Shown: positions 28,101 through 37,259 of the stretch, one piece after another
Layout: each line of letters begins with the position of its first letter
How positions within the stretch are numbered: position 1 is the stretch's first letter
NCBI GenBank assembly: GCA_017524805.1
Contig: JAFXUX010000038.1
Location: forward strand, 47,188 to 111,187
Source of the DNA: Candidatus Methanomethylophilaceae archaeon
GTDB taxonomy: Archaea > Thermoplasmatota > Thermoplasmata > Methanomassiliicoccales > Methanomethylophilaceae
Direction: 5' to 3'
Length of the DNA: 64,000 nt
Program-made: the position numbers and the translations under genes
The notes under the pieces: generated by a model
Databases searched by the model: none
Told to the model about the DNA's origin: nothing
Seen by the model: the letters and a program-made list of their open reading frames with translations, nothing else

Positions 28101-29263
28101 CGGTCTGATCTCACGTAATCGTTGAAAATCGGCTGCAGTCCGCTTTTAGCGAGGGCTTCCCTGACCTCCGCCACGTTGCGTGTATCTGACAGCTCGAATT
28201 GGCCGCCGCCTTTGCTCTTGACGTCGCTGTGGCCGCCTATCTCGACTGACGATCCGGCCGATATCTTCGTGGCGCAGATGTTGACGATGCCGTCCCTGAA
28301 TCTGGGCGATTCTCTGGTCGAAATAGTCTCGGATGCGAACGGCATGAAGAGCCTGTAAGCCATCGCAACCTGCAGGAGGTTGCTCTCGGAAACTTTCACG
28401 TCGTCTTCCTTATGCGCAGCTGTCGGCCTGAGCCTGGGCAGAGAGAACGCGATCTCCGCATGCGGGTATTTCCTCTGGATCAGATAGGCATGCACCCCGC
28501 AGCAGAACGCGTCCTTTCTCCAGTCGTCCCTGAGCCCCAGCAAAGCGGCGAATCCCACGCCTCTCATCCCGCCTATTAAGGCTCTCTCCTGGGCGTTGAA
28601 TCTGTAGGACATGACCCTTTTCGGGCCGCCAAGATGGAATCTGGAATACGTCTCCGGGTCGTACGTCTCCTGGAATACAGTGACATAATCGGCGCCGCAC
28701 CCATGCAGAAATCTGTAGTCGCCGGAATTAGCCGGATATATTTCGAGCCCGACGCTGGAGAAGCGCTCTGCGGCCTTCCTGACGCACATGCCGATGTATT
28801 CCATGTCCGAGAATCTTCTGGATTCCCCGGTCAAAAGGAGCAGGTCCGTGAGGCCGGTGGAAGCGATGCTGTCCATCTCCTTCTCCACCTCTTTCTCTGT
28901 GAGCCTGGCTCTGGAAATGTCGCTGCAGGCGTTGAACCCGCAGTATTGGCAGCGGTTCTCGCAATAGTTGGAGGCGTACAGCGGAGTGAACAGGGTCACC
29001 GCGTTCCCGAAATGCTCTCTGGTGGTTTTCCTGGCTTTCTTCGCGATATCCTCAAGGAACGGTTCCGCCGCCGGAGAGAGCAGTGCTGCGAAGTCGTCGG
29101 GCTCCAGCCTTCCCTTTCCCAGAGCTCTCTTGACGTCTTTGTCCGTGTAAGAGCCGAGGTCGCAGTTCCTATCGGCATCCAGGACTTTCTCCAGGATCTC
29201 CGTGCCTATGTTTTCCATATGGGGGTAGTAATCGCACGCGTCCGTCGGAGCTCTGTACGCCAT
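28091..29263 (-). CDS. thiH: 2-iminoacetate (dehydroglycine) synthase, radical SAM
   Basis: 390 residues from ATG 29263, which lies one base after the thiG stop. The radical SAM cluster motif is in CENRCQYCGF (CxxxCxxC, ~98-105). It cleaves tyrosine to supply dehydroglycine for the ThiG thiazole synthase. The C-terminal region has ISAGSSVEIGGHS and the GQFELSDTR segment typical of ThiH. The longer upstream open frame runs into thiG and is not homologous. Confidence 0.93.
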   Translation of the reverse strand: MAYRAPTDACDYYPHMENIGTEILEKVLDADRNCDLGSYTDKDVKRALGKGRLEPDDFAALLSPAAEPFLEDIAKKARKTTREHFGNAVTLFTPLYASNYCENRCQYCGFNACSDISRARLTEKEVEKEMDSIASTGLTDLLLLTGESRRFSDMEYIGMCVRKAAERFSSVGLEIYPANSGDYRFLHGCGADYVTVFQETYDPETYSRFHLGGPKRVMSYRFNAQERALIGGMRGVGFAALLGLRDDWRKDAFCCGVHAYLIQRKYPHAEIAFSLPRLRPTAAHKEDDVKVSESNLLQVAMAYRLFMPFASETISTRESPRFRDGIVNICATKISAGSSVEIGGHSDVKSKGGGQFELSDTRNVAEVREALAKSGLQPIFNDYVRSDRWT

Positions 29264-29264
29264 A

Positions 29265-30032
29265 TCATTCACCCAGGAACCCAGTGAGAGGGGAGGAAGC
29301 TTCGCCTCTGTCCTCGAGCACCCTGCCCAGCCCCGCGAGATATGCGGCTCTCCCAGCCTCAATCGCCATCCTGAATGCGGCGGCCATCGCAGGGATGTCT
29401 GCGGCCGTAGCTATCGCGGTGTTGGCCATGACGGCCCCGCATCCCATTTCCATGGCTTCGCAGGCCTGGGAAGGGCGTCCGATCCCGGCGTCCACTATTA
29501 TGGGCAGGTCGATCTCTTCGACCATGATCTTGATGAAGTCTCTGGTGAGAAGCCCTCTGTTGCTTCCGATGGGCGCCGCCAGAGGCATGATCGCCGCCGC
29601 TCCGGCATCGGCCATGTCCCTTGCCGCGGTCAGGTCCGGCATCATATACGGGAGCGGCGTGAACCCGTCGTCCGCCAGAAGCCTGACGGCTTTCGCGGTC
29701 TCAGCGTTGTCTGGGAGCAGATATCTGGTGTCGCGGACGATCTCTATCTTGATCATGTCGCCGCATCCGAGCTCTCTGGCCAGCTGGGCAATGGTCAGCG
29801 CTTCCTCGGCGTTTCTGGCTCCGGAAGTGTTGGGCAGCAGCGTAACTCCTTTCGGCATATAGTCGAGGACATTTTCCTGCCCTCCTTCGTTGACTCTGCG
29901 TACAGCTAGCGTTGCGATCTCCACCCCTCCGCTGCGGATGACTCTGTCCGTCATGCCGAGGGAGAATTTTCCGGATCCGAGAATGAACCTCGATTTGAAA
30001 TGCTTTTTTCCGATTATTAGGTCGTCAGACAT
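29265..30032 (-). CDS. thiG: Thiazole synthase
   Basis: 255 residues, a TIM barrel. It begins DDLIIGKKHFKSRFILGSGKF, with the active-site region VLDYMPKGVTLLPNTSGARNAEEA, then PLPYMMPDLTAARDM, VDAGIGRPSQACEAMEMG and VMANTAIATA. It builds the thiazole ring from DXP, dehydroglycine and ThiS thiocarboxylate. Start ATG 30032 fits the family; the upstream open frame is inside thiF. Confidence 0.94.
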   Translation of the reverse strand: MSDDLIIGKKHFKSRFILGSGKFSLGMTDRVIRSGGVEIATLAVRRVNEGGQENVLDYMPKGVTLLPNTSGARNAEEALTIAQLARELGCGDMIKIEIVRDTRYLLPDNAETAKAVRLLADDGFTPLPYMMPDLTAARDMADAGAAAIMPLAAPIGSNRGLLTRDFIKIMVEEIDLPIIVDAGIGRPSQACEAMEMGCGAVMANTAIATAADIPAMAAAFRMAIEAGRAAYLAGLGRVLEDRGEASSPLTGFLGE

Positions 30033-30033
30033 T

Positions 30034-30642
30034 TTAGTCCCTTCCCGTGAGAATTTGAATCGCTTTGTTTGCCATGAGCCCGGCGCATATGCAGACTCTG
30101 GGGGCGCACAGGCCGCAATCCGTCCCGCTGACCCCGTCGCCGCAGACATACGCATTCTCTGCGATCCTTCTGGTGACCATAAGGGACGGGTCCGATATCC
30201 CGCCCATGCCGTTCCCGCATATGATAGGTTTGCCAGGCATGTTGGATAGGACTGTCTCGAGGATCATGGATTTGGATTCTGGGTTGTCCAGCGCTTCGAA
30301 AATGATGTCGCACTCCGAGAATATCTCTTGGATGTTTTCCCGGTCGAGGACGATGTCGTGGGTCTCGATATTTATGCTGGAATCTATGGAGTGTATCGCT
30401 TCTCTCAGGGCTTCGGCCTTGCGTTTCCCAACATCGCTCAGAGCGAAGCATTGGCGGTTCAGGTTGCTCAGCTCCACGCAATCGAAATCCGCCAGAACCA
30501 GCTTTCCGATTCCGGAACGGGCCATCATGATGGCGATGTTGGATCCCAGACCTCCGCATCCCGCGATCCCGGCGCTGGATCTGCGAAGGGCGTCGAATAC
30601 CCCAGGCGGGCTTCTCGCCGCGATGTCTTCGGAGATTCCCAT
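30034..30642 (-). CDS. thiF: ThiS adenylyltransferase (ThiF/MoeB/HesA family)
   Basis: 202 residues, short ThiF form. It has the ATP-binding GCGGLGSNIAIMMARSGIG (~28-46), the adenylation Arg in DCVELSNLNRQC (~54-65) and a Cys-rich C-terminal part (CGDG, CGLCAPRVC). It activates the ThiS C-terminus. It sits one base after the thiS coding region and one base before thiG. Confidence 0.9.
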   Translation of the reverse strand: MGISEDIAARSPPGVFDALRRSSAGIAGCGGLGSNIAIMMARSGIGKLVLADFDCVELSNLNRQCFALSDVGKRKAEALREAIHSIDSSINIETHDIVLDRENIQEIFSECDIIFEALDNPESKSMILETVLSNMPGKPIICGNGMGGISDPSLMVTRRIAENAYVCGDGVSGTDCGLCAPRVCICAGLMANKAIQILTGRD

Positions 30643-30643
30643 C

Positions 30644-30838
30644 TCATCCGCCGCCCACGAAGCTCACTATTTCCATGCTGTCGCCGTCGCTCAGAGGCGT
30701 GGAACCGAATTCGGCGCGGGGGACGATTTTTCCGTTCAATAGGATGGCAGTCTTCGATGCGTCATACCCATGCTTGTCGAGGTATTCTTTCGCGGTCATT
30801 CCCTCGGCCACATTCTCGTTCCTACCGTTGACCATCAT
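30644..30838 (-). CDS. thiS: Sulfur carrier protein ThiS
   Basis: 64 residues with a ubiquitin-like fold and the essential C-terminal diglycine (FVGGG). LLNGKIVPRAE and PLSDGDSMEIVSF match the ThiS/MoaD pattern. The start could be ATG 30838, ATG 30835 or GTG 30844; no Shine-Dalgarno decides. First gene of the operon thiS-F-G-H-E. Confidence 0.9.
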   Translation of the reverse strand: MMVNGRNENVAEGMTAKEYLDKHGYDASKTAILLNGKIVPRAEFGSTPLSDGDSMEIVSFVGGG

Positions 30839-31302
30839 GCGCACCGCAATTTGTATTCAGAGCATAAAATTCTTGTTTCGAAATATCTGGCTATTGTAAT
30901 TTGACAGCTCTGACGAGGTCATGATTCGAGCGGAAATTAGCGATCATGAATCTGGCAAGGGAATAAAATGACGAATCTTTTCGTTGTTATGTTGTACACA
31001 GATCCGACGATGACTTGTTATATGGTCTATGCTGAAGGATGAGGATATGCGGATGTTTTGAAGGAACACATCTAACATTTATTCGATAGGGAATCGGATA
31101 AAATCAACATGTTCAAAAATTGAACAGGTTCAGACTGACAGCAACATTTTCCAGACAGTGTTTGGAAAATCGGATATTCTTTCGTAATTCGTTCATGATA
31201 TGGTAACAAGAGAGCGAACAGACTCGGCGCTTCGATTTTGTTTATTGGTCAGACGTAGATGTAATCTTCGTCGACGGTTCCCACCTGGGTGGAGACGCAG
31301 CT
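30839..31302. other. Intergenic region with inverted repeats between thiS and truD
   Basis: About 464 AT-rich bases with no gene. It contains two small inverted repeats, GTTCAA-AAA-TTGAAC (31111-31125) and ATTTTCCA...TGGAAAAT (31146-31153 with 31163-31170). No TPP riboswitch consensus was found on the thi strand. These could be regulatory hairpins or an unrecognised small RNA. Confidence 0.35.
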
Positions 31303-32604
31303 TCAATAGTCTCTCATCTCAGACTTCATGAACTCTCTGAGAAGGCAGGTGGCGTAGTTCCCTTTGGGCAGCGAGAATGATAATGTGTAGCTCACCTCTC
31401 CAACTGAACTTTTAAGATCTTTCAATGGGCACAGTATTTCTCTTCTCGATCCTTTGGAGCTGCATCTCGGGAGCTCCGGGATGTTGAAATCCTCTTGGGA
31501 GAGCTTCTGCTCCTCTATGACTTTCCTCTCTATCTCGCCCATCTCACCTTCGCAGAGGATGCTGTCCTGGCCGAACAGAGTGATGGTTACGAAAGCCCTT
31601 CCGACGCGTACCTGCCTCGCGACGAGGTCGATGTTCTTCTGAGTCGTGAGTATAGGATTCTCATGCTGCGGTATGCCGTTCGAATCGAGAGGAATGATTA
31701 TGTCGCCTTCCACGGGCATGCTGAGCGGAAGGCCGGATTCCATCCTTCTGCTCAGCATCTCGTTGAACAGGCACGATTGGTAGGCATGCACGAACATCAT
31801 CTGGAGGTTGGTCGGAAGGATCTCTATTGCTCCGCTCCAGTCTCCCGGGTTTTCAGCCAGATGGCCGGCCAGCATCCTTTCGAAGGACATGTTTTCGGGC
31901 ATCTCCTTCATCATGGAGTCCCAGTCGTCCCTGCCTGCGAAGCTTTCCCTTTTCTCCCTCAGCTCAGGCTCCTCTTCGGGCGTGGTGAAAGATATGTACG
32001 TTCTGACTGCGCCCTCGAAATCCCCGCGGACCAGCCTTTCGCCCACGAGATGGGTCACAGGCCTTACCGAACCGAATCTTTGGACTCCGAAGTAGTTCGG
32101 GAATCCTCCGGTCTTCTTGATCGTCCTGACGTCCTCGGAAATTATTCTCTCTATCTCGGATATCGGAGCCGAACAGTCTCTGACAGTGATTTCAAAAGAG
32201 TTTCCGATGAGATCCCCGATCTGTATTCCGCGGGCGCCTCTGTATGCGCCGCTGATGGACACGTCCTTCAGATCGACTTTCCCGAGGTCTGGGTTCCCAT
32301 AGAACGACATGAGCTGGGTGGTGATCGCCCTTTTGTCCTTCGTCCCGGCGAATCCGATCCTTTCCCTGGAGATTCCCATGGTGCGGGAGAGCATCCTCAC
32401 CAGCCTGTTGGTCTCCCAGTTGCGGGTGGTGACCGTCGCGATGGTGTATTTTCCGTCCTCTTTCTCTCTGGGTGAATCGGAAATCTCCCTCACGACGAAG
32501 TCCTCAGGCACCGTTTTCAGATGTCCTCCGGTCCCGTCGGTATCGCAGAGGTAGCATCTCATTCCGATGCCGGCCTCGGCCGTGCGGCATTCCCTGTAGC
32601 CCAT
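31303..32604 (-). CDS. truD: tRNA pseudouridine synthase D
   Basis: 433 residues, archaeal TruD length. The catalytic aspartate is in FAGTKDKRA (~83-91). FPNYFGVQRFGSVRPVTH (~157-174) and the insertion domain follow. It makes pseudouridine 13 in tRNAs. The gene starts one base downstream of the rpoL stop, so the two form an operon on the minus strand. Confidence 0.94.
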   Translation of the reverse strand: MGYRECRTAEAGIGMRCYLCDTDGTGGHLKTVPEDFVVREISDSPREKEDGKYTIATVTTRNWETNRLVRMLSRTMGISRERIGFAGTKDKRAITTQLMSFYGNPDLGKVDLKDVSISGAYRGARGIQIGDLIGNSFEITVRDCSAPISEIERIISEDVRTIKKTGGFPNYFGVQRFGSVRPVTHLVGERLVRGDFEGAVRTYISFTTPEEEPELREKRESFAGRDDWDSMMKEMPENMSFERMLAGHLAENPGDWSGAIEILPTNLQMMFVHAYQSCLFNEMLSRRMESGLPLSMPVEGDIIIPLDSNGIPQHENPILTTQKNIDLVARQVRVGRAFVTITLFGQDSILCEGEMGEIERKVIEEQKLSQEDFNIPELPRCSSKGSRREILCPLKDLKSSVGEVSYTLSFSLPKGNYATCLLREFMKSEMRDY

Positions 32605-32605
32605 G

Positions 32606-32851
32606 TCAGAGCCTGAAATAATCGGCGATAGCGATCGACGCTTTCTTTATGGCTTCCAGGGCGCTCCCTTCCTTGACCTGGACGAAAAGGGTCCTGTCCT
32701 CGAGCTCGGGGTGCTTGTCCACGTACCTCACCATCTCGACGTTGGAATCGTCGTAGAGGGTCTTTATGAGAGGGGTGATAAGGGTGACGTTGGCATCCTT
32801 GAATCCGATGACGGCGGTTTCGCCGGTGTCCTCGATGAGGTAGGTCTGCAT
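32606..32851 (-). CDS. rpoL: RNA polymerase subunit L (Rpb11 homologue)
   Basis: 81 residues. The pattern of a beta hairpin, an LITPLIKTLYDD helix, then VRYVDKHPELEDRTLFVQVKEG and EAIKKA matches archaeal RpoL, which pairs with RpoD as the alpha-like dimer. It lies just upstream of truD. The assignment rests on length and the Y..xHPeLed pattern. Confidence 0.75.
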   Translation of the reverse strand: MQTYLIEDTGETAVIGFKDANVTLITPLIKTLYDDSNVEMVRYVDKHPELEDRTLFVQVKEGSALEAIKKASIAIADYFRL

Positions 32852-32966
32852 GGTTTCGCCTATACCCTGCCTATAAATAATGTTTCGGTAGCGCTTATTA
32901 TTAAAAGAGATAAGCGGGGCACATTTTCGTTACGGTTATGTCTTTCCTACGTTTTACGGGGCCATC

Positions 32967-34517
32967 ATGAATGCTGTGTCCCATCCGCGCATAGCACCGG
33001 GGAAGGTGGAGGAGAGGAAATACCAGACCGCCATGGTCAGCGGCTGCATCGGATGCAATACCTTGGTCATACTTCCCACCGGTCTCGGCAAGACTGTTGT
33101 CGCGCTGAGGACGGCCGCGGAGTTCCTTTCCAAGGGGAAGGTCTTGATATTGGCACCTACGAAGCCGCTGGTGGACCAGCACAGCAGGTTCTTCACGGAG
33201 ACGCTGGTGGGCACTTCGGTCGCGGTGATGACGGGAACCATGAAGCCGGACAAGAGGGCGGATGTGGTTTCGTCCTCGGATGTCATCATAAGCACGCCCC
33301 AGTGCGTCGCCAACGATCTGGAATCGGGTAAGTACAATCTGGACGCTTTTTCCCTGGTGATCTATGACGAAGCCCACCGCGGAGTGGGAAACTATTCGTA
33401 CGTGACCGTGGCCGGCCATTGCTGGAGCGGAATGCGTTCGATTGGCATGACCGCATCTCCAGGAAGCGATTACGAGAAGATCAGGGAGGTCTGCGGGAAT
33501 CTGGATCTGCGCAGGATAGACATCAGGTCGGACGACGACCCGGACGTGTCCCCGTACGTTTATGATACATACATCAACAGGATAGAGGTCAATCTCCCGC
33601 CTGATCTGGTGAAGATTTCGAGCATACTTAGGTCGATGCTCGATACGCATACGGAATCTTTGATCGCGCTGGGCCTCATGGACCGCGGATGGCCGGCGTC
33701 CACGAAGCATATGCTGATGATCGGCGCCGGGCTGCAGAGGAGGGCCGCGAACGGCGAGAGGAGCACGACCGTATTCAGGGGCCTCTCTTTGCAGGCCATA
33801 TGCATCAAGATCCTCCACGCGATATCGCTGGTAGAGACGCAGGGCATGACCGCGCTCAGAATCTATCTGGACAAGCTCGTGGCCGAATCCAATCAGGTGA
33901 AGGGCGGGAAGGCAGCTAAGACTATAGTGAGCGACAAGAGATTCAAGGAGGTCCTGAGAATTTCCCAGAATACCAACGCGGAGCATCCCAAAATTTCCAA
34001 GGCGATGTCTCTGGTCAGCATGATAATGACTGACGACCCAGACAGCAAGGTTCTGGTCTTTTCGCAATATAGGGATACCTGTGATCTTCTTGTTTCAAAG
34101 ATTTCTCAGATACCAGGGGCCAGAGTTGGCAAGCTGGTCGGTCAGGCCAACGGGGGCCTGAAGCAGAAGGAGCAGATCGATCTCCTGACGAGATTCCGCT
34201 CCGGGGAATTCAACGTCGTGGTCTCGACGTCCGTCGGTGAGGAAGGGCTTGACGTGTCCAGCACCAACGCGGTCATATTCTACGAGCCGGTGCCGTCTGA
34301 AATCAGGACGATCCAAAGGCGCGGCCGCACCGGAAGGAAGAACGACGGCGAAGTGTACGTCCTTATCGCTAAGGGAACAATGGACGAGGTTTCGGACAGG
34401 AGCAGCAAGAGGAAAGAGGATGATATGCGCGGAAGGCTCGAGAAGCTCAGCGAAGAGCTCAGCAGATCATCGCCCTATTCGTCCCGCAGGAAGCAATCCG
34501 GGATCGACGATTTCTGA
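32967..34517 (+). CDS. Hef-type SF2 helicase (helicase domain only)
   Basis: 516 residues. Motif I is ILPTGLGKT (~35-43), motif II YDEAH (~133), motif III GMTASPG (~158) and motif VI QRRGRTGRK (~451). The large insertion between the RecA domains is as in Hef, MPH1 and FANCM. No C-terminal ERCC4 nuclease is present; it ends in a short basic tail with a QSGIDDF peptide that resembles a PCNA-interacting (PIP) box. It likely remodels stalled replication forks. Confidence 0.88.
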   Translation: MNAVSHPRIAPGKVEERKYQTAMVSGCIGCNTLVILPTGLGKTVVALRTAAEFLSKGKVLILAPTKPLVDQHSRFFTETLVGTSVAVMTGTMKPDKRADVVSSSDVIISTPQCVANDLESGKYNLDAFSLVIYDEAHRGVGNYSYVTVAGHCWSGMRSIGMTASPGSDYEKIREVCGNLDLRRIDIRSDDDPDVSPYVYDTYINRIEVNLPPDLVKISSILRSMLDTHTESLIALGLMDRGWPASTKHMLMIGAGLQRRAANGERSTTVFRGLSLQAICIKILHAISLVETQGMTALRIYLDKLVAESNQVKGGKAAKTIVSDKRFKEVLRISQNTNAEHPKISKAMSLVSMIMTDDPDSKVLVFSQYRDTCDLLVSKISQIPGARVGKLVGQANGGLKQKEQIDLLTRFRSGEFNVVVSTSVGEEGLDVSSTNAVIFYEPVPSEIRTIQRRGRTGRKNDGEVYVLIAKGTMDEVSDRSSKRKEDDMRGRLEKLSEELSRSSPYSSRRKQSGIDDF

Positions 34518-34603
34518 TCTTAATTGGTAAGACTATAGTTATACTAACTGATAGAACTATAGTATCCGCGAAACGTTAATAGGTCTCCGCCATACACTCA
34601 GCT

Positions 34604-36418
34604 ATGCTCTATTCCGACCTCGCATCCACCTTCGACAGGCTAGAATCCACCGGCAGCCGTCTTGAGATGGCTTCCATATTGGCGGAATTATTCCGCGGGG
34701 CGGACAAAGGCGAAATCAGGGATATAGCGTATCTGTGCCAGGGGAAACTGCATCCCGATTTCTATCCGTCAGTTCTGGGCATGTCAGATAAGCTGGTTCT
34801 CAAGGCGATAGTGGAGGCGACATTCGCGGATGAGAAGAAGGCGGAGCAGCTTCTCATCAAGAGCGGCGATCCCGGCGAGGTTGTGGTCGCCCTCATGGGG
34901 AAGAAAAAGCAGACCAGCCTTTTCGCGTTCGACAGCGCTCCCGAAAAGGGCGATCTTTCGGTGGAAGATGTGGTCAAAGCCCTGGGACAGATGGAAAAGG
35001 CCAGCGGAAAGAGGTCACAAGACAAGAAAATAGAGATTTTCAAAGGGCTGATAACCAAATCCACCCCAAATGAAGCCAAGTATCTGTCCAGGATGGTCAC
35101 CGGCAGGATGAGGGTAGGTGCCGGGGACATGACCATACTGGATGCTTTGGCCGAGGCTTTCGCCACAAAGGAGGAGCGCCCGGACATCGAGAGGGCGTTC
35201 AATGTTACCTGCGATATAGGTTTGGTTGCCCAGACGATAGCCGAAGGTGGGATGGATTCCATCAGGCAGATCGGAGTGAGAGTCGGGAGCCCAGTGAAGG
35301 TCATGCTCGCCGAGCGTCTTCCGTCTGTTCCCGAGTTAGTCGAGAAAATGGGAGGGAGGTGCGCCATCGAATACAAATACGATGGGATCAGGGTCCAGGC
35401 ACACATCGGTAAGGACGGCAGCGTCAAGCTGTTCTCCCGCAGGCTCGAGGATCTCACCCCCAATTTCCCTGATATCGCGCAGTCGCTGAGGACCCGCTGC
35501 AAATGCGAAGAGGCCATTATCGAAGGGGAATGCGTAGCGATACACCCGGAGACCGGATTCATGCTTCCATTCCAGACTGTGACGCACAGGAGGAAGAAGC
35601 ATGGGATGGACGAGGCCATCCGCGACGTCCCGGTCAGGATATTCATGTTTGACATCCTTTATGCGGACGGAAAAGATCTGACTTCCCTCCCATTCCCGGA
35701 ACGCAGGAAGGCTCTCGAGGATAATTTCTCTCTCGGCGGGATGGTCCAGATGACCACCATGAAGATTGTCGAGAGTCCGGAGGAGGGCGAAAGGTTCTTC
35801 GCATCCGCCGTAGCCGCGAGATGCGAGGGCATCATGGCCAAATCCTTGTCTCCTGAATCCGTATACAGGGCAGGCTCCAGAGGGTTCCTGTGGATAAAAT
35901 ACAAGAAGGATTATCAGCAGGCCCTCACCGATTCGTTCGATTTGGTGGTGGTCGGAGCCTTCTATGGCATGGGGAAGAGGGCAGGCAAGTATGGTGCCTT
36001 GCTGATGGCGGCCTTTGATCCCGAGGAAGGCCTTTTCGAGACCGTCTGCAAGCTCGGAACCGGTTTCGACGACGAATTTTTGGACGGGATGGCAGGGCTT
36101 CTGGGCGACGATATCTCCGAGACCATGCCGAGGTCCGTGGACGCCGAGATGGTCCCAGATGTCTGGTTCGAGCCTACGGTGGTTCTGGAGGTCGTCGCGG
36201 CCGAGATAACCCTGAGCCCTATCCACACGGCAGCCAGGGATCTCATAAAAGAGGGTGCTGGCCTCGGCATAAGGTTCCCCAGGTTCACCGGCCGCGTCAG
36301 AGATGACAAGGCTCCGGAGCAGGCCACTACCGTGGACGAGATCGTAAGGATGTACGGGATGCAGTCCCACGATTCCGACGGTCTATCTTCAGAGGAAGGA
36401 AAACCGGGCGAAGAGTGA
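34604..36418 (+). CDS. lig: ATP-dependent DNA ligase
   Basis: 604 residues, typical archaeal replicative ligase. The nucleotidyl lysine is K258 in EYKYDGIR. Motif III (VRIFMFDILYADG), motif IV (RCEGIMAKS) and motif V (FLWIKYKKDY) follow. The N-terminal DNA-binding domain has the LYSDLA start. It seals Okazaki fragments. Downstream of the Hef-like helicase in the same direction; it may share replication-repair context. Confidence 0.96.
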   Translation: MLYSDLASTFDRLESTGSRLEMASILAELFRGADKGEIRDIAYLCQGKLHPDFYPSVLGMSDKLVLKAIVEATFADEKKAEQLLIKSGDPGEVVVALMGKKKQTSLFAFDSAPEKGDLSVEDVVKALGQMEKASGKRSQDKKIEIFKGLITKSTPNEAKYLSRMVTGRMRVGAGDMTILDALAEAFATKEERPDIERAFNVTCDIGLVAQTIAEGGMDSIRQIGVRVGSPVKVMLAERLPSVPELVEKMGGRCAIEYKYDGIRVQAHIGKDGSVKLFSRRLEDLTPNFPDIAQSLRTRCKCEEAIIEGECVAIHPETGFMLPFQTVTHRRKKHGMDEAIRDVPVRIFMFDILYADGKDLTSLPFPERRKALEDNFSLGGMVQMTTMKIVESPEEGERFFASAVAARCEGIMAKSLSPESVYRAGSRGFLWIKYKKDYQQALTDSFDLVVVGAFYGMGKRAGKYGALLMAAFDPEEGLFETVCKLGTGFDDEFLDGMAGLLGDDISETMPRSVDAEMVPDVWFEPTVVLEVVAAEITLSPIHTAARDLIKEGAGLGIRFPRFTGRVRDDKAPEQATTVDEIVRMYGMQSHDSDGLSSEEGKPGEE

Positions 36419-36465
36419 CCCGCCCCTCAATTATATACTGCGCAAACGATAGTTTCTCAGATACT

Positions 36466-36780
36466 ATGAGCGAGACTGCCATCATAAACGCAGGCGTATG
36501 CGGCAAGACGACCAGGGTCACGGCTATCCCCTCGGACGACATGATGACCATCACTGTCAAAATCGAAAGCGACTGCCCCATGGTCTCCAAGACCCCCATA
36601 ATCGAGAATGTGGCGTGCTACGAGGAAGTCGGGAAGCCTTTCGGCGAATCCGCGGTTTACAGATGGGCATCGGACAACATCCGCCATACGGCTTGCCCAG
36701 TGCCATGCGGGATAGTGAAATGCATCGAAGCCGCCGCAGGTCTCGCGCTCAAGAAGCCGGTGACGATAGAGTGGGAATGA
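36466..36780 (+). CDS. Conserved small Cys-containing protein (DUF6951-like)
   Basis: 104 residues from ATG 36466. It begins with NAGVCGKTTRVTA and has CPMVSKTP, a central NVACYEE and a C-terminal CPVPCGIVKCIEAAAG. The conserved cysteines suggest metal binding. I recognise the CG-T and SDCPM pattern as a small methanogen protein family but not a function. The open frame starts earlier at 36415, inside the ligase gene's end; ATG 36466 fits the conserved start. Confidence 0.6.
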   Translation: MSETAIINAGVCGKTTRVTAIPSDDMMTITVKIESDCPMVSKTPIIENVACYEEVGKPFGESAVYRWASDNIRHTACPVPCGIVKCIEAAAGLALKKPVTIEWE

Positions 36781-36883
36781 TCGTCTTCTGAAATGGGGGT
36801 CATTTCCCCCTTAAACCAATTATATTTCTAAAGAAACAGTCAAATTTCCAAGGAAAAGGCGGAATCGGTTTCGGGTTAAGGAT

Positions 36884-36897
36884 GGGCCTTCCGGCCC
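36884..36897 (-). terminator. Hairpin downstream of the IscA-like gene
   Basis: GGGCC and GGCCC with a TTCC loop, 8 bases beyond the minus-strand stop codon at 36905. There is no T-run on the minus side, so it is weakly supported. Confidence 0.3.
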
Positions 36898-36904
36898 TTG
36901 AGAA

Positions 36905-37231
36905 TCAGTGGCATCCGCCGCCGCAGGAGGAGCATCCGTTGAAGTTGGGGTCGCGGATCCTGAGGCCGGTTCCGAAGTCGGGGTCGTCGATGAATTCGAT
37001 TATGCATTTGTTGAGTTCTTCGGCTGTAGCTTCGTCATAGAACATGTCGAAACCATTGGCGGTTTTGTCTACGGTCTCGCCATCGTTGGCCTGCTGTTGG
37101 AAGCTCATCCCGAACTGGGGCCCAGAACAGGCCATTCCCGCGAGGTAGATTTTGATGCCGTAACCTACTTTGCCGTTCTTTTCGAGAAGGTCATTGATGA
37201 ACTTCTCCGCATCAGATGTGATTTGGACCAT
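36905..37231 (-). CDS. HesB/IscA-like iron-sulfur protein
   Basis: 108 residues from ATG 37231. VQITSDAEKFINDLLEKNG starts the fold, with YLAGMACSGPQFGMSF carrying the first conserved Cys (~33). The C-terminus ends NGCSSCGGGCH, like the CxC/CGC ligands of A-type carriers. It may deliver iron-sulfur clusters. The upstream extension is not homologous. Confidence 0.75.
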   Translation of the reverse strand: MVQITSDAEKFINDLLEKNGKVGYGIKIYLAGMACSGPQFGMSFQQQANDGETVDKTANGFDMFYDEATAEELNKCIIEFIDDPDFGTGLRIRDPNFNGCSSCGGGCH

Positions 37232-37259
37232 AGCTATCGGACTCTCGACTGCTGCGGTA

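Noticed and set aside
30845..31250. TPP riboswitch upstream of the thi operon
   Set aside because: The conserved CUGAGA and pyrophosphate-sensor segments were not found on the thi strand.
34530..34600. AT-rich repeats GACTATAGT / AACTATAGT between the helicase and ligase genes as a mobile-element end
   Set aside because: Short, only two or three imperfect copies, and they look like an ordinary promoter of the ligase gene.
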